Positions 1 through 7,330 of a DNA stretch of 42,264 bases are shown here, one piece after another. Made by a program: the position numbers and the translations under genes. The notes beneath the pieces were generated by a model, which made no database searches, was not told where the DNA came from, and saw nothing but the letters and a program-made list of their open reading frames with translations. The number at the start of each line of letters is the position of its first letter. Within the stretch, counting starts at the first letter, position 1. The stretch is from Cryobacterium melibiosiphilum (GTDB lineage Bacteria; Actinomycetota; Actinomycetes; Actinomycetales; Microbacteriaceae), in the NCBI RefSeq assembly GCF_003602235.1, contig NZ_QZVS01000058.1, positions 1 through 42,264 on the forward strand. Direction: 5' to 3'.

Positions 1-1
1 C

Positions 2-304
2 GAACTCGCCGCCGCCCGGGTCACCGAGCTGCTGCGCGCGCGCATCGCGCTGCGTGCCGCGGTGCGGCCGGTCGTGGCGCTCATCGGCGCCCGCCTGCTC
101 AGCCGGGGCAAGGCCGCAGCCCCGCCGGCCGGGGTCGTTCCGGTGCTCGCCGAGACGTCGCTCGCCGGCTGGCTCGAATCCCTGCCCCGGGTTCTGCGCG
201 CCGGCGAACGGATGGACCTCGCCGGCCTCATCGACCACCCCGGCACCTGGGGCACCCAGCGCAGTTTCGGCCCCGGCCTGCCCTCGCTGCGCCGCGTCCC
301 CTAG
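2..304 (+). CDS. NERD-like small protein, C-terminal part (cut by window edge)
   Basis: The reading frame is open from base 2 to a TAG at 302-304, so the gene begins outside the window; the internal GTG at 62 is not a credible start. The visible 100 residues align along their whole length with the end of the protein at 5261-5827: shared features are a Val-Arg-Pro-Val strand followed by an Ala-Leu and a Gly-Ala-Arg, then the motif GWL..LP.VLRA.ERM.LA.(V/L)ID and a final FGPGLP. In that paralogue the missing N-terminal part resembles the NERD nuclease-related fold. The gene runs convergently into heliorhodopsin 1, with only 20 bp between the stop codons. Function is unknown; the family link is inferred through the paralogue. 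Confidence 0.7.
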   Translation, partial: ELAAARVTELLRARIALRAAVRPVVALIGARLLSRGKAAAPPAGVVPVLAETSLAGWLESLPRVLRAGERMDLAGLIDHPGTWGTQRSFGPGLPSLRRVP

Positions 305-324
305 TCAAGCCCGAGGGAGCCGGC

Positions 325-1128
325 CTAGCCGGCGACGGCGGGGATGATCGCGCCGGAGAACACCTGCCAGGCCAGAGCCGTCTTGGCTACGAGGCTCAGC
401 GTGATGTAGGCGCGCTCGCCGCGCAGGTAGTCCTTCCAGCCGCCGATCTGCTTGTACTGCAGCCACTGGTTGAGGGCGAAGGTGTTGAAGAACAGGAACA
501 GCGAGATGATGATGCCGTAGACGAACCCCGGAGGGCTCACGCTCGAGCTTGAACCGGGAGCGAGCACGTAGATCGCGATCACGATCCACGGCACCGAACC
601 GGCCATGCTCCCGAACACGAACGGAGTGAACCGCTTGTTGCCGGGGGTCTCGTACTTTTCCTGCAGCGCGCCGAACAAAATCATGGTGGCGTTGAGGCCG
701 AAGATCGAGAACAGCGCCGCAATGTCGGTGATGCCGGTGATCTGGGCGATCAGAAAGATCATGATCGACGAGCTGAGGGCGTACTCCACCCAGCGAAAGT
801 AGTTGTGTTGCTGTTTCAGCCCGCTCGCGTAGCGGCCGAAGAAGGCCGGGCTGGCGATCAGAAAGTGAAACACCGCGGACAGCGCGAGAAAGGCCACCAC
901 GCCGGCGCCGACGTTGATGTCGAAGAGCACTACCCGTTCGGGCGCGATCGGTACCCCGGGCGCCCCGCCGAGGTAGTCGGCGGTGACGGGAAAGGTGACC
1001 TGCGCGCTGAGCGTGGCGAGAAAGACGGTGAAACCGATGGCCTGCACGAGGTGCAGGCCGCCGGCCACGATGTTGTAGGTGCGCAACCGAGCGATGCTCT
1101 GGTCAACGGAGAAGGTCTGTCGTGCCAT
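325..1128 (-). CDS. Heliorhodopsin 1 (canonical type)
   Basis: This 267-residue seven-helix membrane protein is a heliorhodopsin, a retinal photoreceptor inserted with its N-terminus in the cytoplasm and not known to pump ions. The sequence shows FRWVEYALSSSIM in helix 3, where E115 is the Schiff-base counterion (E107 in the reference protein 48C12), and SLVAKTALAWQVFSG in helix 7, where K249 binds retinal (K241 in 48C12). His26 and His88 match the two conserved retinal-pocket histidines. ILFGALQEKY and PGFVYGIIISLFLFFN are also near-identical to 48C12. The ATG is preceded by AGGGG. It is the last of four same-strand genes, 70 bp after a glutaredoxin gene, so co-transcription is possible. The family assignment is firm; its signalling partner is unknown. 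Confidence 0.95.
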   Translation of the reverse strand: MARQTFSVDQSIARLRTYNIVAGGLHLVQAIGFTVFLATLSAQVTFPVTADYLGGAPGVPIAPERVVLFDINVGAGVVAFLALSAVFHFLIASPAFFGRYASGLKQQHNYFRWVEYALSSSIMIFLIAQITGITDIAALFSIFGLNATMILFGALQEKYETPGNKRFTPFVFGSMAGSVPWIVIAIYVLAPGSSSSVSPPGFVYGIIISLFLFFNTFALNQWLQYKQIGGWKDYLRGERAYITLSLVAKTALAWQVFSGAIIPAVAG

Positions 1129-1198
1129 GATGCCCCTGTTTCAGCCGAATTAAGCTGAGACTAACACCGGCACCGGCCCCTCGCGGGCGCCATGCCGG

Positions 1199-1474
1199 TC
1201 AGGCCGGAATGCGGCCCAGGGCGCTGAGCTTGGCGTGCAGGTCGCGGTCGGTCGGCTCGACCAGGTGGGTGTCGTCGGGAAACACGATCACGGGAATCTG
1301 GGTGCGGCCGCTGATCGCGTGCGCGCGGTCGGCGCCGTCTTGGACGACCTCGAGGTCGACGTAGTCGTAGGCCACGCCGAGGGTAGCGAGCAGCTTCTTG
1401 GAGCGTCGGCAGTCGCCGCACCATTCCGCTCCGTACATGGTGATGGGGGCAGCGGATGCGGTGGCTTCAGTCAT
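1199..1474 (-). CDS. Glutaredoxin-like (mycoredoxin-type) thiol-disulfide oxidoreductase
   Basis: A 91-residue single-domain glutaredoxin fold. It has the active-site motif WCGDC with C19 and C22, a basic stretch RRSK right after it as in actinobacterial glutaredoxins, and the cis-proline loop TQIPV (P61). Such proteins reduce disulfides or mixed thiols in the cytoplasm, and in Actinobacteria the partner is usually mycothiol. The CGDC centre differs from the CGYC of classical mycoredoxin-1, so the exact subfamily is not certain. The gene lies 9 bp after a small membrane-protein gene and 70 bp before heliorhodopsin 1 on the same strand, which hints at a link between light sensing and redox control. 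That link is inference. Confidence 0.88.
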   Translation of the reverse strand: MTEATASAAPITMYGAEWCGDCRRSKKLLATLGVAYDYVDLEVVQDGADRAHAISGRTQIPVIVFPDDTHLVEPTDRDLHAKLSALGRIPA

Positions 1475-1483
1475 GGCCTCACC

Positions 1484-1699
1484 CTACGCTCCCGAGTCTG
1501 GCGCCCGCTCAGGATCGGTGCCGGGGTCGATCGGCGGCGGGGTCGTGGTGTCATAGCTCGCGATGCGCAGCTGCAACAGCCGGATCTGCAGTCGGAGCGC
1601 CCGGATGACGAGCACCACGACGATGACCGCGAGAACAACGGCGGCGAGAACGAAGACCGCGTAGAGGATGAAACCAAGTGAAGCGACGTTTGAGACCAT
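1484..1699 (-). CDS. Small single-pass membrane protein of unknown function
   Basis: This 71-residue protein has one strongly hydrophobic helix at about residues 9-33 (Leu/Val/Ala-rich), followed by a basic amphipathic stretch (RALRLQIRLLQLR) and a Pro/Asp-rich acidic tail. It resembles the many short actinobacterial membrane proteins without an assigned family. It lies 9 bp upstream of the glutaredoxin gene and 40 bp downstream of another small gene, all in one direction, so it is likely part of the same transcript that ends with heliorhodopsin 1. I cannot assign a function. Confidence 0.6.
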   Translation of the reverse strand: MVSNVASLGFILYAVFVLAAVVLAVIVVVLVIRALRLQIRLLQLRIASYDTTTPPPIDPGTDPERAPDSGA

Positions 1700-1739
1700 C
1701 CCCGTTACGGTACGCCGGGGATTGTCGCATGACGAATCG

Positions 1740-2000
1740 TTAGTGCTCGCGGATGCGCTCCAGCAGCAGGCCGATCAGCAGGGCCCTGCGGTGTTCCTCG
1801 CTGGTCAGGTCGACCGCTTCCTGCACGGCCTGCCGGTCGGCATCCGAGGAGAACACGACATCGAACTCGGCGAGTTCGGTGATCACCTCGATCAGGCGTT
1901 GTGCGCTCGACGCGGCCGCGGCGGCATCAGAAGTGGTCGGCGGGGTCGCGGCGCCGGGAGTCGCGTCAGGGTTCGAGTCGGGTGATTCCATGCCCTCCAC
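1740..2000 (-). CDS. Hypothetical protein, acidic helical
   Basis: An 86-residue protein (83 if the ATG at 1991 is used instead of the GTG at 2000). The first 33 residues are a low-complexity Ala/Pro/Thr/Asp segment. The rest is predicted helical and acidic, with a repeating pattern of hydrophobic residues (RLIEVITELAEFDVVF, then EEHRRALLIGLLLERI). Neither start has a well-placed Shine-Dalgarno sequence; GGAGGG lies too close to the ATG. It is the first gene of the four-gene minus-strand run leading to heliorhodopsin 1. No family was recognised. Confidence 0.5.
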   Translation of the reverse strand: MEGMESPDSNPDATPGAATPPTTSDAAAAASSAQRLIEVITELAEFDVVFSSDADRQAVQEAVDLTSEEHRRALLIGLLLERIREH

Positions 2001-2126
2001 GATACGCGCGCGGGCCTGTCGCGGCAGCGTCTGACGGTTCGTGGGTCATGCGGTCCAGTCTGGTCCGGGCAGACGGATGCCGCCACACCCGGCAGGGCGG
2101 GGTGCGGCGGCCCGGGGTTTCGTCGG

Positions 2127-2684
2127 TTAGGAGGTGGTCTCGGCGTCGTCGGTCGAGCTCGGGGTCGGAGCGTCGGTCGGAAGCTCGCCGTCGGCCGGAG
2201 GCGTCGGGCGCTCGCCGTCGCCGAGCGGGCCGCCGTCGCCGGGGCCTTCACCGTCGCCGGGGGTCGGCGCGGTGCCGACCTCGGTGGCGTCCAGGCTCGT
2301 GCCGTCGCCGTTCACGGTTCCGGTGGCGCGAATCTCGGTGCCCGCGGCCAGGTCGGCCGTGAGGTCATCGGTGTACGCCGTGTCGCCGCTCGTGTTGATC
2401 ACGCGGGTGAAGCCGTCGTGGTCGGTGATGGTGATGGTGCTGCCCGAGACGGAGACGACCGTGCCGTGCATGTGCGGTTCGTGGGCGGGACGCTCGTCGG
2501 TGGCGGCGCCATCCGTCGAGCTGGAGCTGCTGTCACTCGCCGTGTCGGTTGCGGCGTAAGCGACGCTCGCGCCGCCGAAGGCGAGGGCGGCCGCGGCGAC
2601 GGCGCCGATGACGAGCGGGGCGCGGCGACGGCGCTTGGCCGGACCCGCGGTCTCGATGGCGCTGAAGTGCTGAAGGTCGGTCAT
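2127..2684 (-). CDS. Exported DUF5666-domain protein
   Basis: 185 residues starting at the ATG at 2684, which has AGGAG six bases upstream; the longer open frame to 2768 has no such site. Residues 1-23 are cytoplasmic and end in a run of basic residues (KRRRR), followed by a hydrophobic signal or anchor helix to about 44 with an AYA-A cleavage-like site. A Ser/Asp-rich spacer leads to a DUF5666-like beta domain (HGTVVSVSGSTITI, then a matching RATGTV.GDG strand). The C-terminal 60 residues are Gly/Pro/Asp/Glu-rich. DUF5666 proteins are small secreted or lipoprotein beta-barrels of unknown role. It is transcribed away from the two-component system starting at 2864 and may be its target. Confidence 0.75.
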   Translation of the reverse strand: MTDLQHFSAIETAGPAKRRRRAPLVIGAVAAAALAFGGASVAYAATDTASDSSSSSTDGAATDERPAHEPHMHGTVVSVSGSTITITDHDGFTRVINTSGDTAYTDDLTADLAAGTEIRATGTVNGDGTSLDATEVGTAPTPGDGEGPGDGGPLGDGERPTPPADGELPTDAPTPSSTDDAETTS

Positions 2685-2756
2685 GAGTTCTCCTGACGGT
2701 GTCGGGGCGTGTCGAGTTCGACGGCCCGAGTCGATCGATGCTGCTGTTCGGCTCTT

Positions 2757-2793
2757 CTTCAGATTCATCGGCGAATCTGAAGACGCCCTGAAG
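2757..2793. promoter_or_regulatory. Operator-like repeats between DUF5666 gene and two-component system
   Basis: A perfect 10-bp inverted repeat, CTTCAGATTC at 2757-2766 and GAATCTGAAG at 2773-2782, is separated by six bases. The hexamer CTGAAG recurs at 2777-2782 and 2788-2793, exactly 11 bp apart, which is the one-helical-turn spacing typical of OmpR/PhoB-type direct-repeat sites. GTTCAG occurs again at 2814-2819. The element sits in the 179-bp divergent region, about 70 bp from the response-regulator start, so autoregulation and control of the DUF5666 gene are plausible. Binding is inferred only. Confidence 0.5.
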
Positions 2794-2863
2794 TTCGCTC
2801 CCGCCGGTCACTCGTTCAGCGTTCCCTTACCCAACGCACAGGTTTGCCGCGCACTGTAGCAAT

Positions 2864-3538
2864 ATGTCCACCGCTCCTGCCCGCGTGCTCGTCGTCGAAG
2901 ACGAGCCCGCGCTGCGCAGCGCGATCGGCCAGGCGCTCGCGGGAGCCGGCTTCACGGTGGAGACCGCCGCAGACGGCGCCGACTTCGCTCGGCGCCTCGC
3001 CCGGTTCCGGCCGGATGCCGCGGTGCTCGACATCAACCTCCCCGGCGAAAACGGCCTGCGCCTCGCCCAGCGGCTGAAGGCCGCGGGCGACACCCCGGTG
3101 CTCTTCGTCACCGCTCGCGACGGGGTCGACGACCGCCTCGCCGGATTCTCTGCGGGCGCCGACGACTACATCCTCAAGCCTTTCGTGCTCGCCGAGCTCG
3201 TCGCCCGCGTCACCGCCGTGCTGCGCCGCACCGGGCGGCTGGTCTCGCCCACCATCGAGGTCGGCGACCTCGTGCTCGACGAAGACGCCGCAACCGTCTC
3301 CCGCGGTGGCACGGTCATCGACCTCACCGCGACCGAACGCCGAGTGCTCACCTACCTCGTGCACAACCGCGGACGCACCATGTCCAAGACGCAGATCCTC
3401 ACTCAGGTCTGGGGCTACGACAACGCCGACCCCAACCTGGTCGAGGCCTACGTCAGCATCCTGCGCCGCAAACTCGACGTGCACGGCCCGCGCCTGATCC
3501 AGACGGTGCGCGGCATCGGCTACCGGCTCCAGGCGTGA
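2864..3538 (+). CDS. OmpR/PhoB-family response regulator
   Basis: 224 residues with a receiver domain (about 1-120) and a winged-helix DNA-binding domain (about 130-224). The receiver has the acidic pair E12/D13, the phosphoacceptor D56 in VLDINLP, the conserved Thr in VTARD and the Lys in LKPF. The C-terminal domain shows the OmpR pattern LTATERRVLTYLV...VWGYD....NLVEAYVSILRRK and ends VRGIGYRL. No clear Shine-Dalgarno sequence precedes the ATG, so the mRNA may be leaderless. Its stop overlaps the start of the histidine kinase gene by 4 bp (GTGA). It probably binds the repeats at 2757-2793 and controls the divergent exported protein, by analogy with paired systems. Confidence 0.93.
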   Translation: MSTAPARVLVVEDEPALRSAIGQALAGAGFTVETAADGADFARRLARFRPDAAVLDINLPGENGLRLAQRLKAAGDTPVLFVTARDGVDDRLAGFSAGADDYILKPFVLAELVARVTAVLRRTGRLVSPTIEVGDLVLDEDAATVSRGGTVIDLTATERRVLTYLVHNRGRTMSKTQILTQVWGYDNADPNLVEAYVSILRRKLDVHGPRLIQTVRGIGYRLQA

Positions 3539-5088
3539 CCGGGCTGACCGGGCTGACCGGCAGTCTGGCGCGGATGCCGATGCGCACCACCTCCCTGCGG
3601 CTGCGCGTCATTGCCGCCGTGCTCACCGCGCTGACCCTCGTGTTGGTGAGCGTCGGCATCCTGATCAACGTCGTGCTCGGTGAACAGCTGCGCGCCGACC
3701 TCGAACAGCGCCTGCTCGACCGCGCCGGCTACGCGCAGATCCTTGCCGAGGAGGGCCTCGCCGCGCAGGCCCTCGCCAACCAGCTCACCGGCGAAGACGT
3801 GAGGGTCAGTTACGAGGTCGACGGCGATACCGTCTATGGCCGGCAGGAACCCGGCCAGGGCGGCGGACCGGCCGGCGCGCCGGGAGACGGCGACGCACCC
3901 GGGCAGCCGGGGCAGGCCCCCGATCCGGCCCCCGGAACGGTCGTCACGCAGAGCGGCGACCGGGTCAGCGTCACCCAGACCATCGATGGCGGCACCCTCA
4001 CGCTCAGCTCGAGTGAGGCCGGAATCGACCAGACCCTCGCCCAGCTGCGCACCATCGAACTCATCGCCGGCGCCATCACCCTCGTGGTCACCGGGGCGCT
4101 GCTGACCGGGATCGTCGGCGTCGCGCTGCGCCCGCTGACCCGCATGACCGAGGTCTTTGTCGCCATCACCAGCGGAAACCGCGGCGGACGCCTGCGCCCG
4201 AGCAACCCCCGCACCGAAATCGGACGCACCGCCGTCGCCATCGACGACATGCTGAACGCCCTCGAAACCGCGGAGAACACCGCGCGCACGGCCGAGGCCG
4301 CCGCCCGGGCGTCCGAGCTCACGGCCCGCACGGCCGAAGCCACCGCGGTCGCCGCCGAGGACCGCATGCGGCAGCTGCTCGCGGACGTCTCCCACGAGCT
4401 GCGCACCCCGGTCGCCGGCCTGCAGGCGAGCGCCGAAACCGTGCTGCGCGACAACCCCGCCCGGCTCGCGCGCGAACAGCTCCTGGTCGGCATGATCCAC
4501 GAGACGCACCGCGCCGGCCGGCTCGTCGCCGACCTGCTGCTGATGACCCGCCTCGACCAGGCCCAGGCCGGCGCCGCAGGCGACGGTGCCCACCTCGGTG
4601 CCCACCCCGATTCCGGGCAACGGATGTTCCACCCCGTCAACCTCACGCAGCTCAGCACCCGCATCGTGGCCGAGCAGCTGCTGTTGGCGCAGGGCCGCAC
4701 CCTCGACCTCGTCGCGGCGGGGGACGACGTCTGGGTGCACGGGGATGCCGAGCGTCTCACCCAGGTCGTCACGAACCTGCTCGACAACGCGCGGCACGCG
4801 ACGGAGCCGGGCGGCAGCATCCGTCTCGAACTGGGCCGCACCGCGGACGAGGTGCGTTTGAGCGTCACCGACAGCGGTGCGGGGGTGCCGCCCGCCGACC
4901 GGGAGCGTATCTTCGAGCGGTTTGTGCGGCTCGACGAGTCGCGGGCGAGCAATCGGGGCGGCTCGGGCCTCGGCCTGCCGATCGCCCGCGCGCTCGCCCG
5001 CGCCCACGGCGGCACGCTCGCCTGCGTGGGCACTGCGGGCGGCGCGCGCTTCGAGCTGACGCTGCCCAGGGTGCCTGCCCTGCCCTGA
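3535..5088 (+). CDS. Membrane sensor histidine kinase
   Basis: A 517-residue kinase starting at a GTG that overlaps the regulator stop. It has a first membrane helix at about 25-47, an extracellular sensor segment of about 130 residues containing a Gly/Pro/Asp-rich stretch, and a second helix at about 178-200. A HAMP-like region and an Ala/Glu/Thr-rich coiled coil (about 240-280) follow. The H-box is SHELRTPVAGL with H287. The N-box NLLDNARHA, G1 DSGAGVP and G2 GGSGLGLPIA complete the ATPase domain. It presumably phosphorylates D56 of the adjacent regulator. The Gly/Pro-rich sensor insert resembles no ligand-binding fold I recognise, so the signal is unknown. Confidence 0.93.
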   Translation: MTGLTGLTGSLARMPMRTTSLRLRVIAAVLTALTLVLVSVGILINVVLGEQLRADLEQRLLDRAGYAQILAEEGLAAQALANQLTGEDVRVSYEVDGDTVYGRQEPGQGGGPAGAPGDGDAPGQPGQAPDPAPGTVVTQSGDRVSVTQTIDGGTLTLSSSEAGIDQTLAQLRTIELIAGAITLVVTGALLTGIVGVALRPLTRMTEVFVAITSGNRGGRLRPSNPRTEIGRTAVAIDDMLNALETAENTARTAEAAARASELTARTAEATAVAAEDRMRQLLADVSHELRTPVAGLQASAETVLRDNPARLAREQLLVGMIHETHRAGRLVADLLLMTRLDQAQAGAAGDGAHLGAHPDSGQRMFHPVNLTQLSTRIVAEQLLLAQGRTLDLVAAGDDVWVHGDAERLTQVVTNLLDNARHATEPGGSIRLELGRTADEVRLSVTDSGAGVPPADRERIFERFVRLDESRASNRGGSGLGLPIARALARAHGGTLACVGTAGGARFELTLPRVPALP

Positions 5089-5102
5089 GCCGACCATCGG
5101 GT

Positions 5103-5153
5103 CGAGGTGCGGACTTCGTGCCCTCCCGCTGCCCACGAAGGCACGAAGTCCGC
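5103..5153. terminator. Long intergenic hairpin, family A copy 1
   Basis: A perfect 14-bp inverted repeat, GCGGACTTCGTGCC at 5109-5122 and its complement at 5140-5153, with a 17-nt loop. It lies 20 bp after the histidine kinase stop. The same arm sequence recurs at 36899-36955, so this is a dispersed element as well as a likely transcription terminator. No U-tract follows, as is common in high-GC actinobacteria. Confidence 0.6.
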
Positions 5154-5260
5154 ATGTCACCGAGCGCGGCCGACACGCCACCCCCGTGACCACACCCATA
5201 CTGGGGGTCTCACTGCGGGGCCCGCGCTGGCAGGATACGAAACCCGGCGAGGAGTAGATC

Positions 5261-5827
5261 ATGACTCACACCCTTCCGTCCCGGCGTCGCGCTGAAGCGC
5301 AGCCGGTCAGCATCCGTTCCACCGAGCCGCACGCGCAGCTCCCCACCCAGCCCGGTACCCTGCCGGCGATGCCCGCGCACTGGGCCGTGTTTCATCCGCT
5401 GCCCGCAGCCGCCCCGCTCGTGGTCGGGCCGGGCGGAATCTTCACGGTCAGCGTGCACGACCTGGCCGGTGACTGGGCCTGGGCCGACCGGCGCGGGCTG
5501 CTCGTCTCGGGTCGCCGCGTCGACTATCTCGCCGAGGCCGAGCAGCAGGCCGAGCGCGTCTTCACCCGGTTGCGCGCGCGCATGGCCGTTCCCGCCCCGG
5601 TGCGGCCGGTGCTCGCGCTCGACGGCGCGCGCTACCTCGGCCTGCGTGATCGGCCGTTGCCGGTGAAGGTGCTCGCGGCGCGGGACCTCGAGGGCTGGCT
5701 GGCCGGCCTGCCGACCGTGCTGCGCGCGATCGAGCGGATGGAGCTCGCCGCCGTGATCGACAGCCCGGTGACCTGGGGAATTCGCCCCCGGTTCGGCCCA
5801 GGCCTGCCACCGCGCCCGCGACCCTGA
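5261..5827 (+). CDS. NERD-like small protein, likely catalytically degenerate
   Basis: 188 residues from an ATG preceded by AGGAG. Residues 40-125 resemble the core of a NERD (nuclease-related) domain: a His-Pro-Leu strand, LVVGPGGIFTVSV, a Trp-rich turn with GLLVSGRRVDY, then a helix with QQAERVFTRLRARM and the strand VRPVLAL. In active NERD proteins the strand after GPGG.F carries a Lys (as in NTK or DVK); here it reads SVHD, so nuclease activity is doubtful. The C-terminal 45 residues (GWLAGLPTVL...FGPGLP) match the partial gene at 2-304. It reads towards an ART-like gene and heliorhodopsin 2. The fold call is moderate; function unknown. Confidence 0.6.
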   Translation: MTHTLPSRRRAEAQPVSIRSTEPHAQLPTQPGTLPAMPAHWAVFHPLPAAAPLVVGPGGIFTVSVHDLAGDWAWADRRGLLVSGRRVDYLAEAEQQAERVFTRLRARMAVPAPVRPVLALDGARYLGLRDRPLPVKVLAARDLEGWLAGLPTVLRAIERMELAAVIDSPVTWGIRPRFGPGLPPRPRP

Positions 5828-5840
5828 CCCTGAGCGCCGG

Positions 5841-6503
5841 TCAGGCGAGGCGTTCGAGCACGGTGCCGTCCCTCATCCGCTCGACGCGCACGACGTGCTC
5901 GCGAATGTCGCGCACGCCGCGGCGCACCGCGAGTTCGGCCACGTCCTGAGTCTTGGTGACGGCATGCGCCCGCGACGGATGCTGAAACTCCTCGATCGAC
6001 TGGAAGGTATCGCGGCCGCGGGGTTCTTTGCTGTGCCGTTGCGCGTAGCCCGAGTTGAGGGCGCTGAGCTCGATCTCGTCTTCGTAGGCGGCGATCAGGC
6101 TTTTCGTGTTGACCGTGATGACGGTGTGGGCGTCGTCGCGATACCGTCGGGCGCCCAGCACCTCGTTCAGGCGGTTGCGCTGCAGAAAAAAGAAGACCCG
6201 GTCGTTGAGCAGGTCGTACCATTCGCCCACGGTCATGTCGTCGAGGCTGTCCTCGAGCGACGGTTCGTGTAGGGCCTTCTGGTGGCGCAGCACCGCGGTG
6301 CCGTAGTCGGGGTGCTCGAGAACGCGGGATTCGCTGCGGCGACGGCCGAGGATCGCGGCCTGCGGGGCGCCCTGCTTCACACCCCAGCGGGTGACGAGCG
6401 CGGTCGGGCTGAGCAGTCCGTGGCGTTCGATCTGGGGCCAGCTGTCATCGGCCGCGACATGGAACAGTTCGGGATAGAGGCGGATCAGGTCGCGGGAGTG
6501 CAC
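5841..6503 (-). CDS. Uncharacterised protein, possible ADP-ribosyltransferase-like fold (DUF7002-like)
   Basis: 220 residues from a GTG without a clear Shine-Dalgarno sequence. The N-terminus reads YPELFHVAADDSWPQIERHGLLS, a pattern (aromatic-His, then an Ile...His-Gly-Leu-Leu turn) found in DarT-like and related ADP-ribosyltransferase-fold families. Further features are WYDLLNDRVFFFL and a TVITVNTKSL strand, then an acidic helix. A catalytic Glu cannot be fixed by eye. It begins 35 bp after the stop of heliorhodopsin 2 on the same strand, so the two may be co-transcribed. It converges on the NERD-like gene with a 13-bp gap. The family call is tentative. Confidence 0.55.
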   Translation of the reverse strand: MHSRDLIRLYPELFHVAADDSWPQIERHGLLSPTALVTRWGVKQGAPQAAILGRRRSESRVLEHPDYGTAVLRHQKALHEPSLEDSLDDMTVGEWYDLLNDRVFFFLQRNRLNEVLGARRYRDDAHTVITVNTKSLIAAYEDEIELSALNSGYAQRHSKEPRGRDTFQSIEEFQHPSRAHAVTKTQDVAELAVRRGVRDIREHVVRVERMRDGTVLERLA

Positions 6504-6538
6504 GGTTCGAGGGTACTCGCCCCGCGGACTGCCGCCGA

Positions 6539-7330
6539 TCAGGCGATCAGGCGCGGCAGCACCGCGGCAACGACGATCTGTGCCACCAGGGCCGCTTTCG
6601 TGATGAGGGTCAGTGCGATGTAGACGCCCTCACCGAACACGAAGTCCCGCCACGGTCCGGCGCGAAAGTGCGGCAGCAGCTGGTTGAGCGTGAACGCCCC
6701 GGCCGAGACGAAAACGGTCAGCACGAGGGCGAAGACGAAGACGGCCGGCCGGGTCTCGCCTGTCGACCCGGGCCCCATCACGTAAAGCAACAGGGCCAGC
6801 CAGGGCAGGGCCGCGACGAGGGCCCCGATCAGCAGGCCGGGGTACAGGGCGCGGCCCGGGGTATCCGTTTTCTCAAGGCGGGCGCCGACCGCGAGCAGGG
6901 CCACGTTCGCGACGACCAGCACGATGAACGCGCTCGTGTGGGCGATGGCGGTGATCTCGGCCAGCACCCAGAGCAAAATCGTCGAGCTGAGCGCGAAGTC
7001 CACCCAGCGGTAGGTGTTATGCCCGGTTTTGATGCCGATCGTGTAGTGAAACGCGGTCGGCGCGGAGACCAGAAAATGCATCACGGTCGACACCAACAAG
7101 AACAGCACCAGGGCCATTCCCACGTAGAGCGTGGACTGGCCGGCGCTGATGGCGACGTCGCGCCCGCCGAAGAACAGGTCCAGCGCGCCCGTCGCCGAGA
7201 CCGGCTCGCCGAGCAGCACGAGTGCAGAGGCCAGGCCGGCGGCCAGCAGCAGGTGCGCGGTCGCGGCGAGGCGGTTGAACGTGCGCAGCCGACGGATGCG
7301 CTGGTTCACCGAGCGCGCTACCCTCGCCAC
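6539..7330 (-). CDS. Heliorhodopsin 2 (divergent, Asp counterion)
   Basis: A second heliorhodopsin of 263 residues if translation starts at the GTG at 7330. That start gives exactly the same 19-residue lead to the conserved LRTFN as heliorhodopsin 1 has to LRTYN. The frame is open to an ATG at 7411, which would add 27 unlikely residues. Helix 3 reads YRWVDFALSSTIL with D111 where heliorhodopsins have Glu. Helix 7 has TLITKAALVAQ with the retinal Lys K245. The pocket histidines are kept at H26 and H85. It is much less like 48C12 than heliorhodopsin 1 is. It is divergent from the proton-pump rhodopsin at 7546 and followed by the ART-like gene at 6503. The family is firm; the Asp counterion is directly visible. 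Confidence 0.93.
   Translation of the reverse strand: MARVARSVNQRIRRLRTFNRLAATAHLLLAAGLASALVLLGEPVSATGALDLFFGGRDVAISAGQSTLYVGMALVLFLLVSTVMHFLVSAPTAFHYTIGIKTGHNTYRWVDFALSSTILLWVLAEITAIAHTSAFIVLVVANVALLAVGARLEKTDTPGRALYPGLLIGALVAALPWLALLLYVMGPGSTGETRPAVFVFALVLTVFVSAGAFTLNQLLPHFRAGPWRDFVFGEGVYIALTLITKAALVAQIVVAAVLPRLIA

Noticed and set aside
3520..5262. Long minus-strand open frame opposite the histidine kinase
   Set aside because: It mirrors the kinase coding frame, has no domain or ribosome site, and the kinase motifs are unambiguous.
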